Below, one piece after another: positions 18,187 to 25,533 of a stretch of 64,000 nucleotides of DNA (positions are counted from its first letter, which is position 1; every line of letters begins with the position of its first letter). The stretch is taken from assembly GCA_900318645.1 (NCBI GenBank), contig ONLH01000032.1, positions 1 to 64,000 on the forward strand, read 5' to 3'. The translations under genes were made by a program, and so were the position numbers. Source of the stretch: an uncultured Prevotellaceae bacterium. GTDB taxonomy: Bacteria > Bacteroidota > Bacteroidia > Bacteroidales > Muribaculaceae. Under the pieces are notes generated by a model. That model did no database searches. It had not been told where the DNA came from and was given only the letters and a program-made list of their open reading frames with translations.

Positions 18187-18214
18187 TGAGTTAAATCAAA
18201 CCTTTACTGAAATT

Positions 18215-19414
18215 ATGAAGACTTATCTCGTGACAGGAGCTGCTGGTTTTATCGGCTCAAACTTTGTGAAGTATATCTTGGGCAAGTATGGCGACAACAT
18301 TGAGGTTATCATCCTCGACGCTTTGACCTATGCCGGTAATCTTGCTTCCATTAAAGACGAGTTGGAGCGACCGAATGTGACCTTCTTCCGTGGTGACGTT
18401 GGCGACCGTGCGCTGGTGCAGGACATCATGCGTGAATTTGATGTGGACTATATCGTCAACTTTGCTGCCGAGAGCCATGTGGACCGCAGCATCACCAATC
18501 CGCGCCTGTTTCTTGAAACCAACATCCTGGGCACCCAGAATATGCTTGATTGCGCTCGCGAAGCATGGTTCACAGGCAAGGATGCTCAAGGTCACAACAC
18601 CTATATCCCAGGGAAGAAGTACCTGCAGATCTCGACCGACGAGGTCTATGGCTCGTTGAGCAAGGACTTTGACGAACCAGTGCCGCTGAAGGTGAGTGAT
18701 GATGTGCGCGAGGTCATTCAGGGACGTACCGACCTCAAGACCTATGGCACCCGCTTCTTTACCGAGGCGACGCCATTGGCACCGCGCTCTCCTTATTCAG
18801 CCAGCAAGACCAGTGCCGACCTTATCGCGATGGCCTATCACGAGACCTATGGCTTGCCCGTCAACATCACCCGTTGCAGCAACAACTACGGTCCCTACCA
18901 TTTCCCCGAGAAACTCATCCCCCTGATTATTAAGAATATTCTTGAAGGTAAGAAGCTCCCCGTCTATGGCAAGGGCGAGAACGTGCGCGACTGGCTATAC
19001 GTCGAGGACCACTGCAAGGGTATTGACCTGGTATTGCGCCAGGGGACTGTCGGCGAGGTATATAACATCGGTGGATTCAACGAGGAGAGCAATATCAACA
19101 TCGTCAAGCAGGTCATTGCTATTATCGCCCGCATCATGCATGAGGAGCCCGAGTATCAACAACTACTCAAGTGCGACCTTGACGTGATTAACAACGACCT
19201 CATCGAGTTCGTCACCGACCGCCCTGGCCACGACATGCGCTACGCCATCGACCCCAGCAAGATTGCCCGTGAGTTAGGCTGGTATCCCGAGACCCCCTTC
19301 ACCGAGGGTATAGAAAAAACTATCCGTTGGAATCTCGACAACCAGTCCTGGGTAGAGAGCGTCACTAGTGGTGACTACCAGCGCTACTATGAGGAAATGT
19401 ACGGCAACCGGTAA
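18215..19414 (+). CDS. rfbB: dTDP-glucose 4,6-dehydratase
   Basis: Makes dTDP-4-keto-6-deoxyglucose for rhamnose and other cell-surface sugars; NAD-dependent SDR enzyme, cytoplasmic. 399 residues from MKTYLVTGAAGFIGSNF (NAD-binding GxxGxxG). Further marks: AAESHVDRSI, STDEVYGSL, and the catalytic YSASK. The N-terminus was set at 18215, not 18119, because only there does the Rossmann motif begin correctly and a TAnnTTTG element stands just upstream. No other rfb genes are near. Its last 34 bases and stop belong to a 37-bp sequence that recurs at 20595. Confidence 0.95.
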   Translation: MKTYLVTGAAGFIGSNFVKYILGKYGDNIEVIILDALTYAGNLASIKDELERPNVTFFRGDVGDRALVQDIMREFDVDYIVNFAAESHVDRSITNPRLFLETNILGTQNMLDCAREAWFTGKDAQGHNTYIPGKKYLQISTDEVYGSLSKDFDEPVPLKVSDDVREVIQGRTDLKTYGTRFFTEATPLAPRSPYSASKTSADLIAMAYHETYGLPVNITRCSNNYGPYHFPEKLIPLIIKNILEGKKLPVYGKGENVRDWLYVEDHCKGIDLVLRQGTVGEVYNIGGFNEESNINIVKQVIAIIARIMHEEPEYQQLLKCDLDVINNDLIEFVTDRPGHDMRYAIDPSKIARELGWYPETPFTEGIEKTIRWNLDNQSWVESVTSGDYQRYYEEMYGNR

Positions 19415-19417
19415 ACT
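19381..19417 (+). repeat. 37-bp direct repeat, left copy (3' end of rfbB)
   Basis: Exact 37-base match to 20595-20631. It covers the last 11 codons and stop of rfbB plus three bases. Flanking bases differ on both sides, so the match is exactly 37 bases. Confidence 0.95.
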
Positions 19418-19449
19418 TGGTAGTTAATCACTATATTATTAGCATTGAG

Positions 19450-20574
19450 ATGTCTGATATAATAAAGCCAAAGACAAATAATCAGCTGCCTGAAGGATAC
19501 GAATATTGGAGAAAGACGATAGTATCTCGCATTGAGAATGCAAAACTCCGCGTATCTTTTCACGTGAATGCCGATTTATTGTCTCTATATTGGTCCATTG
19601 GTTCAGATATTCTGGAAAAACAGCAAAAGTTGGGATGGGGCGCACAGGTCATAGAAAAATTATCTCAAGACTTGTCTCGCGCTTTTCCGGAAGACAGAGG
19701 CTACTCAGTACGCAATTTAAAGTATATGAGGGCTTTTGCTGAAGCTTATCCCGATTTCCCATTTGTGCAAGTGCCACTTGCACAATTACAGGAATACCCC
19801 ATCTGGCATGTGCCGCTTGACAGATTTCATGGAGATGATAATGAGTTTGTGCAAGTGCCGCTTGCACAAATCACATGGTATCATCACATCTCGTTGCTAT
19901 CAAAGGTTAAAGACAATACTAAACGGGCATTATACATCATTGCGACAGCGCAGGAAGGCTGGAGCCGTGACGTGATGCTCCTGCAAGTAGCGAATAACTA
20001 TATTGCAGCAAAGGGGAATACGATCAATAATTTTGATGTGACATTACCATCTCCTGAGTCGGATTTGGCAAAATATACATTCAAGGATCCCTATAATTTC
20101 AGTTTTTTAGGGACTGTTGCCCTTCAGAATGAGTTAGATATAGAAAAAGAATTGGCTACTAGAGTCACTGATTTTCTACTTGAAATGGGCAAGGGCTTTG
20201 CTTTCATTGGCAGGCAATATCACGTCATTGTTGATGGTGATGACTACTACATTGACATTCTTATGTATCACCTTCATTTACATTGTTATGTGGTTGTTGA
20301 ACTGAAAGCGGTTGAGTTCATTCCTGAGTTTGTCAGCAAACTCAATTTCTACATATCTGCTGTTGATGAATATGTAAAAACGCCTGAAGATAAACCAACA
20401 ATCGGTTTGCTCTTATGTCGTTCTAAGAGCGATACAAAAGCAGGTTTTGCTTTGCGAGGAGTGACACAACCGTTAGGCATAGCTGAGTATGAGACACAAA
20501 AGCTCTTTGCTGATGTCGCTTCATCACTGCCTCAAGTTGAAGATTTGGAGAATGAGCTTAAGGATAACATATAA
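19450..20574 (+). CDS. DUF1016/YhcG-type PDDEXK nuclease-like protein
   Basis: 374 residues. N-terminal helical DUF1016 part (LPEGYEYWRKTIVSRIENAKLRVSF..., NADLLSLYWSIGSDIL, RGYSVRNLKYMRAFAEAYP) and C-terminal PDDEXK nuclease part: FIGRQYHVIVDGDDYYIDILMYH followed by CYVVVELKA, giving the D...ExK core. ATG 19450 (MSDIIKPK) is preferred to 19417. Known relatives are often found beside restriction-modification or mobile DNA and a role in DNA processing or Holliday-junction cleavage has been suggested; not proven here. The gene is flanked by the 37-bp direct repeat, has lower G+C than rfbB, and contains a duplicated palindromic segment (19762-19873). It looks acquired. Confidence 0.85.
   Translation: MSDIIKPKTNNQLPEGYEYWRKTIVSRIENAKLRVSFHVNADLLSLYWSIGSDILEKQQKLGWGAQVIEKLSQDLSRAFPEDRGYSVRNLKYMRAFAEAYPDFPFVQVPLAQLQEYPIWHVPLDRFHGDDNEFVQVPLAQITWYHHISLLSKVKDNTKRALYIIATAQEGWSRDVMLLQVANNYIAAKGNTINNFDVTLPSPESDLAKYTFKDPYNFSFLGTVALQNELDIEKELATRVTDFLLEMGKGFAFIGRQYHVIVDGDDYYIDILMYHLHLHCYVVVELKAVEFIPEFVSKLNFYISAVDEYVKTPEDKPTIGLLLCRSKSDTKAGFALRGVTQPLGIAEYETQKLFADVASSLPQVEDLENELKDNI
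19762..19873 (+). repeat. In-frame duplicated palindrome inside the nuclease gene
   Basis: A palindromic block with arms TGTGCAAG and CTTGCACA occurs at ~19764-19784 and again 84 bases (28 codons) later at ~19848-19868; both read FVQVPLAQ. A third, partial relative (HVPLDR) lies between. Confidence 0.85.
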
Positions 20575-20594
20575 TCGTCGTATTTTCTCTTGTG

Positions 20595-20631
20595 GCGCTA
20601 CTATGAGGAAATGTACGGCAACCGGTAAACT
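20595..20631 (+). repeat. 37-bp direct repeat, right copy
   Basis: Exact copy of the rfbB 3' end (19381-19417) without the rest of the gene, seven bases before ATG 20638. The unit between the copies is 1,214 bp. Confidence 0.95.
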
Positions 20632-20637
20632 GATTGG

Positions 20638-20880
20638 ATGACGATGAGATATAGGGTGGTTTTTGAATATCAGAGTGAGGACTCGTCAATGAGTGACGTG
20701 TATAACTGCCGCGATGAGCAGCAGGCATTTGACAAGTTCGCCGAGTTGCAGGATAGTTTGGAGCAGGCTATTGATCCCACCGACCACTCTGGGTGGGAAG
20801 TGGTTGATGAGCCGTCATACTACAGCATCATCAATCGCGATGAAGGTATATACGGCTACGTCCGCCTGCTTGATGAATGA
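20638..20880 (+). CDS. Small acidic protein of unknown function
   Basis: 80 residues, acidic, no signal peptide or membrane segment: MTMRYRVVFEYQSEDS, then DEQQAFDKFAELQDSLEQ and a C-terminal beta-like part ending GYVRLLDE. ATG 20644 is an alternative start. It begins seven bases after the right 37-bp repeat; without the repeat-flanked unit it would lie directly behind rfbB, so it may originally have been co-transcribed with rfbB. Its stop codon abuts the stop of the convergent CotH-like gene. Function not recognised. Confidence 0.7.
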   Translation: MTMRYRVVFEYQSEDSSMSDVYNCRDEQQAFDKFAELQDSLEQAIDPTDHSGWEVVDEPSYYSIINRDEGIYGYVRLLDE

Positions 20881-22614
20881 TCAATGATTACCTAACAGCA
20901 CATCGAGCATCGTGGTGATGTCTCGTATGTTGATGAAGCCGTCATTATTCATGTCGGCCTTGTTTTCATTGATATTATTCTCAGGTGCCTCCAGCAGGTA
21001 ATTGATGAGAATAACCAGGTCGTGGATATCAACCTCACGGTCAAAGTTCACATCTCCTAATGGGTAAGGGATGAAGACGTTATTGTCGAGATATACAATG
21101 TGGCGATTCCACCAGTTACGCAAGTAAACGAGTTCGGTGTCAAAGTTCAATTCACGCCCTGCTAGGTCGCTGCCATGGCTCCATCGGGCAATCTCCCGCT
21201 GGTCGGCACCACAGCGCTTCATTCTGTCAAAATAGGCTATGTACCGGGCGAGGATGCTGTCAGGGTTAAAAGTGGTCTCACGCAATTCCCAATAACGTTC
21301 GGTGGCCAAGCCGTGAAATGACGGGTCGATGTTCCATAATCGATTGAATAACAGATGACTCTTCAGCTGGTTGTTGCGGTAATCCACTTCGGGACCCACC
21401 GAGGAATGATGATACCAACTACCCGTGTTGATGTAGTATTGTCCTTGGGTGCAGTCCAGGTCCCAAACGGCCATGGTCAGGCGCTTGTCGGTGGCGACAT
21501 CATAGCACGCGTAGTAGAGGTTCTTGCCGATGTTGTCGGGTGCCTGTAACAATATCGTGAACAGATAATAGTCACGCATCACCGGTATGTCAAAGTAGTA
21601 TTTGGCACTGTCAAGAAATTCTTGGTTAGTTGAGTACAGCGTGAATTTTATCGCATCTGACAGCGTCTTGAAATTTGTCGGATTCACATCGTCGATGTTG
21701 GGATATTTCACATAGTAGCTGTCCCAGGACTTCTGTGTGGGATCAAATGCAGGATCATTACAAAACACAGTGGAATAGGTCCACTTCATCGGTTTCCACA
21801 GACCGCCATGAAACTCACCTTTCTCATAGTCATATTGCTTGAGCTTGAGCTGTTGGCGGTCCATGTGCTCATTCAGGCTGTAGATGCCCATGTACTCATC
21901 ATTGAGGAACACCTCGACAAAGTCGCCGCGGACGTAGTTGCGGGGCGTCTTGGGCTCGTAGGCAGCATAGTATGGCGCATGGGCAAATGATACCCAGATG
22001 TCTTTGGACACACGGTTACGCACGCGTGAAAAGTCCACTTGTCCCGCATCCAGGCGCCAATGGAAGTCGCTACGAAGGCCAAAGAAGGACATATCCTTCT
22101 TACTCCCGTCCTCGTTGTAGAACTTGAGATGGAAATTGTGTTTCTTGCGTTCAGGCTCGGCGGTAGAACTGCCGGCCCAACGCACGCGAGAACGGATGGT
22201 CTCTTGGGTGCTTGAATCGGGATGGGTATAGATTACCGTGCCTTGATAGTAGGGCCGCTTGACATAGCTGCCATAGATCTGAATGGTGGGCCAACAGGTG
22301 AACTGGATCTTGGCATTGACAGTATCGGTTGCTGTAATCGCCTGCAGGTGATAGGTCGCTCCTGGTTGGACGTTGTTGAAGGTGTAAATGTCGGAAACAT
22401 CCTCGCCATTGATGCTGCATTGTGTCACAGCGTTGTCAAGGGTTATGGCTGCAGTATAATCGTTTCCGAAGGCTGACTCGGGAATAGTGAGCAACCAAGT
22501 CCCTGTCAACTTATCGATAGCGGCATTCTTGCCGTTGAACTGAATTTGAGCCGAGGTCGTTACTGCAAGCAATATAGTGGTCAATAACGTTATGAATCTA
22601 GCCTTGTTCATCAT
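20881..22614 (-). CDS. Secreted CotH-kinase-domain protein with C-terminal dockerin-like repeats
   Basis: 577 residues from ATG 22614 (ATG 22611 is adjacent; the frame opens at 22647 but that codon overlaps the -7 element). Signal peptide LLTTILLAVTTSAQ. A beta-sandwich-like region (~20-130) is followed by a CotH domain: RVRWAGSSTAEPERKKHNFHLKF, FFGLRSDFHWRLDAGQ, GDFVEVFLNDEYMGIYSLNEHMDRQ and MAVWDLDCTQG. The C-terminus has two dockerin type I-like calcium loops, DVNFDREVDIHDLV and DMNNDGFINIRDI. Such proteins are common on the surface of rumen and gut anaerobes; the role of the CotH domain here is unknown. Confidence 0.88.
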   Translation of the reverse strand: MMNKARFITLLTTILLAVTTSAQIQFNGKNAAIDKLTGTWLLTIPESAFGNDYTAAITLDNAVTQCSINGEDVSDIYTFNNVQPGATYHLQAITATDTVNAKIQFTCWPTIQIYGSYVKRPYYQGTVIYTHPDSSTQETIRSRVRWAGSSTAEPERKKHNFHLKFYNEDGSKKDMSFFGLRSDFHWRLDAGQVDFSRVRNRVSKDIWVSFAHAPYYAAYEPKTPRNYVRGDFVEVFLNDEYMGIYSLNEHMDRQQLKLKQYDYEKGEFHGGLWKPMKWTYSTVFCNDPAFDPTQKSWDSYYVKYPNIDDVNPTNFKTLSDAIKFTLYSTNQEFLDSAKYYFDIPVMRDYYLFTILLQAPDNIGKNLYYACYDVATDKRLTMAVWDLDCTQGQYYINTGSWYHHSSVGPEVDYRNNQLKSHLLFNRLWNIDPSFHGLATERYWELRETTFNPDSILARYIAYFDRMKRCGADQREIARWSHGSDLAGRELNFDTELVYLRNWWNRHIVYLDNNVFIPYPLGDVNFDREVDIHDLVILINYLLEAPENNINENKADMNNDGFINIRDITTMLDVLLGNH

Positions 22615-22644
22615 TTGGTGAAGCTTGTATTGTAAAAGATTCTG

Positions 22645-22652
22645 CAAAGGTA
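22645..22652 (-). promoter_or_regulatory. Promoter (-7) of the CotH-like gene
   Basis: Minus-strand TACCTTTG, about 31 bases before ATG 22614. Confidence 0.6.
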
Positions 22653-22733
22653 AGCATGAAAAAAGTGTTATTCAAATAACCGTTATGTTTTTATAGTTAA
22701 TTGGCACTTTTATAAACATTTTCGGATGATTTC

Positions 22734-22764
22734 TTGCGGGAAATATCTAGATTTTGTAATTTTG
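22734..22764 (+). promoter_or_regulatory. Promoter of the zinc-ribbon gene pair
   Basis: TTG at 22734-22736, 20-base spacer, TAATTTTG at 22757-22764. The leader to ATG 22967 is ~200 bases; nothing recognisable in it beyond a weak dyad (CAAAACGGAAAGCGTTTTG at 22808-22826). Confidence 0.6.
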
Positions 22765-22966
22765 CAACGGTCTAGATTGTTTAATTCTGGCCGTTACCCA
22801 TGATTTTTCAAAACGGAAAGCGTTTTGTTTTTGACTTTATCTGAGAAAAAACCAAATTATTATCCAAAGCTTTCAGATAGATGAGAGATGAACTAAGTCC
22901 CTACGCTATTCTGTGTTTAACCGATAATCGCCAAATTAGGGGGACTCAGGCGGCACTGAGATCGAT

Positions 22967-23533
22967 ATGAGTGATTATGACAACAATGAGTATGGCCCTG
23001 CTCCCCAGGACAATGGTCATTCAGCTCAATTCCAGCAACCCGGTAGTTATTGCAAATACTGCGGCACGTTCATTAAGGCAGGATCAGCCTATTGTCCGGC
23101 GTGCGGCAAGCCCCAAGGCAATGTTCCTCAGCAGCGTGTTGAGCGTCCTGTGATGAATCAACCGCAGCAGACCCCTCAGCAGTATCAACAACCTTTTTAT
23201 CAGCAGCAGGGTAACTACGGTTATCAGCAACCCTTGGCACAGACTGGTCAATCCTCGTCCAATATGCAGCACACTCAGACGATTGTCAACGTGCAAGGTC
23301 CTCGCTCTAATGGTCTGGGCACGGCAGGATTTGTGTTGGCTTTGCTCTCACTAATCCTGAGCTGGGCTCCCATTGTTAACCTGGTCATGTGGTTCTTAGG
23401 ACTCTTGTTCTCGTTGATTGGTGTATTTAAGAAGCCGAAGGGTTTGGCCATTGCTGGCCTTGTGATCTCATTGATAGATATTATCATTGTGATTGTCGTC
23501 TTTGGCGCATTAATAGGACTCGCTAACCATTGA
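22967..23533 (+). CDS. Zinc-ribbon membrane protein
   Basis: 188 residues. A single zinc ribbon near the N-terminus (YCKYCGTFIKAGSAYCPACGK, Cys pairs ~28-31 and ~43-46), a Q/P-rich low-complexity linker (~50-105), then two or three membrane segments (GFVLALLSLILSW, LVMWFLGLLFSLIGVF, AIAGLVISLIDIIIVIVVFGALIG) of DUF4190-like type. The zinc ribbon probably faces the cytoplasm. It is eight bases from the next gene, which also starts with zinc ribbons, so the pair is likely co-translated. Function unknown. Confidence 0.8.
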   Translation: MSDYDNNEYGPAPQDNGHSAQFQQPGSYCKYCGTFIKAGSAYCPACGKPQGNVPQQRVERPVMNQPQQTPQQYQQPFYQQQGNYGYQQPLAQTGQSSSNMQHTQTIVNVQGPRSNGLGTAGFVLALLSLILSWAPIVNLVMWFLGLLFSLIGVFKKPKGLAIAGLVISLIDIIIVIVVFGALIGLANH

Positions 23534-23540
23534 TGAAATT

Positions 23541-24530
23541 ATGAGAAAGTGTGTGAATTGCGGCGCATCGCTTGATGATGATGCTGTGTTTTGTGTAGTA
23601 TGTGGTACCAAGGCTCAACCTGCCGGTCTCCAGTGTCCACATTGTGGCGCACCGATTGATGACGATAGCGTCTTCTGCACATCCTGCGGTGGCAAAGTCG
23701 GTCAATCAGAAGCAACACCCGTTGAAGTGCCTGTTGAGCAGCCCAATCAATACCCTAATCAGGACAATCAGCGTGTTGAACAGCCGTCAAACTATATGCC
23801 TGTTGTTGAAGAACCGAGCAAAGGTAATAACAACAATATGGTTTGGTACATCATCGGTGGCATCATTGGTGGATTGCTCTTGGTGGCTGCCAGCTATTTC
23901 GGATATCAGAAGTTCTCCAAGCATGGTCAGGACGTTGAAGCTGTTGTGGATGACGAAAACTATGACACTGGATGTGGAGACATGACGTATGAGCTCTATG
24001 GCTCGGTTGCTAATTACCTGATTACTATGAACCTCTACTTTGAAGGTGACGTCGTTGATGGTAGTTATTACTATGACCGAAAGGGACCGAACGAATCCAT
24101 AAACCTGTCCGGAACATTTAAAGAAAATAAACTCGACCTCTATGAGACTGATGCCTCAGGCAGACAGACAGGCCACTTTGATGGGTATTTCGATGGTGCG
24201 GAATACAAGGGAATTTTCATTAACCGCGACGGCAAGCGCATGTCCTTCATCTTGAACGACAATCCGCCGACCTCCAAGCCCGATATCTCAACCTCCGCTC
24301 CGTCATCTGATCCTGATGCTCAATATGTGAAGGTGACTGGTGTTAACGTCAGGTTGCGCACCACCCCCAGCATCAACGATAACAACATCATCAAGGATGC
24401 CCGTGGTAAAAACGTACACCCTTACAAGGGTGAAAGGCTCAAGATGGTCTCGGAAGAGGATGAATTCTATCTTGTCATCTACCGTGGCGATTATGTTTAT
24501 ATCTCCAAGCAGTTTGCAGTATTGGAATAA
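23541..24530 (+). CDS. Double zinc-ribbon, single-pass membrane protein with C-terminal SH3-like domain
   Basis: 329 residues. Two zinc ribbons in tandem (CVNCGASLDDDAVFCVVCGTK at 4-24, CPHCGAPIDDDSVFCTSCGGK at ~32-52), a linker, one transmembrane segment (VWYIIGGIIGGLLLVAASYFGY, ~100-121), an extracytoplasmic beta-rich part (YDTGCGDMTYELYGSV to DGKRMSFIL), and an SH3b-like end (YVKVTGVNVRLRTTPSIND to YVYISKQFAVLE). The order suggests a cytoplasmic sensor or scaffold joined to a periplasmic cell-wall-binding module. It precedes the L,D-transpeptidase by 15 bases, which fits a cell-envelope role (inference). Confidence 0.82.
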   Translation: MRKCVNCGASLDDDAVFCVVCGTKAQPAGLQCPHCGAPIDDDSVFCTSCGGKVGQSEATPVEVPVEQPNQYPNQDNQRVEQPSNYMPVVEEPSKGNNNNMVWYIIGGIIGGLLLVAASYFGYQKFSKHGQDVEAVVDDENYDTGCGDMTYELYGSVANYLITMNLYFEGDVVDGSYYYDRKGPNESINLSGTFKENKLDLYETDASGRQTGHFDGYFDGAEYKGIFINRDGKRMSFILNDNPPTSKPDISTSAPSSDPDAQYVKVTGVNVRLRTTPSINDNNIIKDARGKNVHPYKGERLKMVSEEDEFYLVIYRGDYVYISKQFAVLE

Positions 24531-24545
24531 CCGTTATCAGAAAAT

Positions 24546-25172
24546 ATGAAAAAAGAACTTTTAGGACCATTGATGGTCATCATGTTGCTGCTCGTTTCTT
24601 GTGGGAGCGACAAGCAGCGCGATATGGATAAACAAGCACAGCCCCAACAAGAAGAGGCCGAGGCTCCTGCACAACCAGTCGTTGTTGATGAGAACGCGCC
24701 ACACGACAAGTCAACCGAGTTTATTGTTATTTCCAAGAAGGACCTGCGCCTCACCGTCTATGCCCGCAGTGGCGATGACACGGTGGCCTTGGCTACCTAT
24801 CCCGTGTGCATGGGTAAGAATAAGGGTCAGAAGGAGGGAAAGGGTGACATGCGCACACCCGAGTCTCCCGCAGGTCAGCCGTTCAGCATCTCGCGTATTC
24901 AGGACGCTTCGACATGGACACACGACTTCGGGGACGGTCGCGGCAGCATCCTTGCCTACGGCCACTGGTTCCTGCGACTTGACACTCCGGGCCACAGCGG
25001 CATTGGCATCCACGGCAGCACCAACAACGAGAACACCGTGCCTGGTCGTGCCAGTGAGGGGTGCATTCGCCTGCTTGATAAGGACATCATTCAACTCAAG
25101 GAGAAGTATGCCCGTGTTGGAATGCCTGTCATCATCAAGGCCGAAGACCAGGGTCCGCTCCCATTTGAATAA
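24546..25172 (+). CDS. L,D-transpeptidase (YkuD domain) lipoprotein
   Basis: 208 residues; lipobox LVSC with Cys19, then a Q/E/P-rich linker (~28-50) and a YkuD domain. The catalytic signature is HGSTNNE with His156 followed by GRASEGCIRL with Cys173, matching the family HxxSxxxxGCIR pattern. Such enzymes form 3-3 cross-links in peptidoglycan or attach lipoproteins to it; related envelope proteins without cross-linking activity exist. Probably acts in the periplasm. Third gene in the zinc-ribbon operon. Confidence 0.92.
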   Translation: MKKELLGPLMVIMLLLVSCGSDKQRDMDKQAQPQQEEAEAPAQPVVVDENAPHDKSTEFIVISKKDLRLTVYARSGDDTVALATYPVCMGKNKGQKEGKGDMRTPESPAGQPFSISRIQDASTWTHDFGDGRGSILAYGHWFLRLDTPGHSGIGIHGSTNNENTVPGRASEGCIRLLDKDIIQLKEKYARVGMPVIIKAEDQGPLPFE

Positions 25173-25202
25173 AGTGCTGACATTCAATTCATCCGCAATG
25201 TA

Positions 25203-25224
25203 GAGACGCAAAATTTTGCGTCTC
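25203..25224. repeat. GAGACGC palindrome, copy 2
   Basis: Perfect 22-base palindrome (GAGACGC...GCGTCTC) preceded by TGTA, 30 bases after the L,D-transpeptidase stop. Confidence 0.85.
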
Positions 25225-25256
25225 CAGTGCCGTGATTTGTTAATGCCAAACGATAA

Positions 25257-25278
25257 GAGACGCAAAATTTTGCGTCTC
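25257..25278. repeat. GAGACGC palindrome, copy 3
   Basis: Second perfect copy, followed by TACA, so copies 2 and 3 are themselves arranged as an inverted pair. The rest of the 25173-25533 gap holds a small dyad (GTGACGATTTGTCAC at 25412-25426) and no gene that I can support. Confidence 0.85.
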
Positions 25279-25533
25279 TACAATAATCTATTGAAGAATT
25301 TACTTTAACTTTTGTTTTACGTGGGCTGAGTCAAAGAACTGATTCAGTCTCATGCTACTGTGTACTCGAATCACTAATCAGCGAGCGCAGCGAGCATAAA
25401 GTGGCAGGTGGGGTGACGATTTGTCACCTTATTTTATAATGGCATGGGATTTGAGGTGGAGTGGGGCAGGGCTGCCACGCCGTGGCGATGCCCTAATGAC
25501 GATGACTATAAACTCAAAAATCTAAAATAAATT

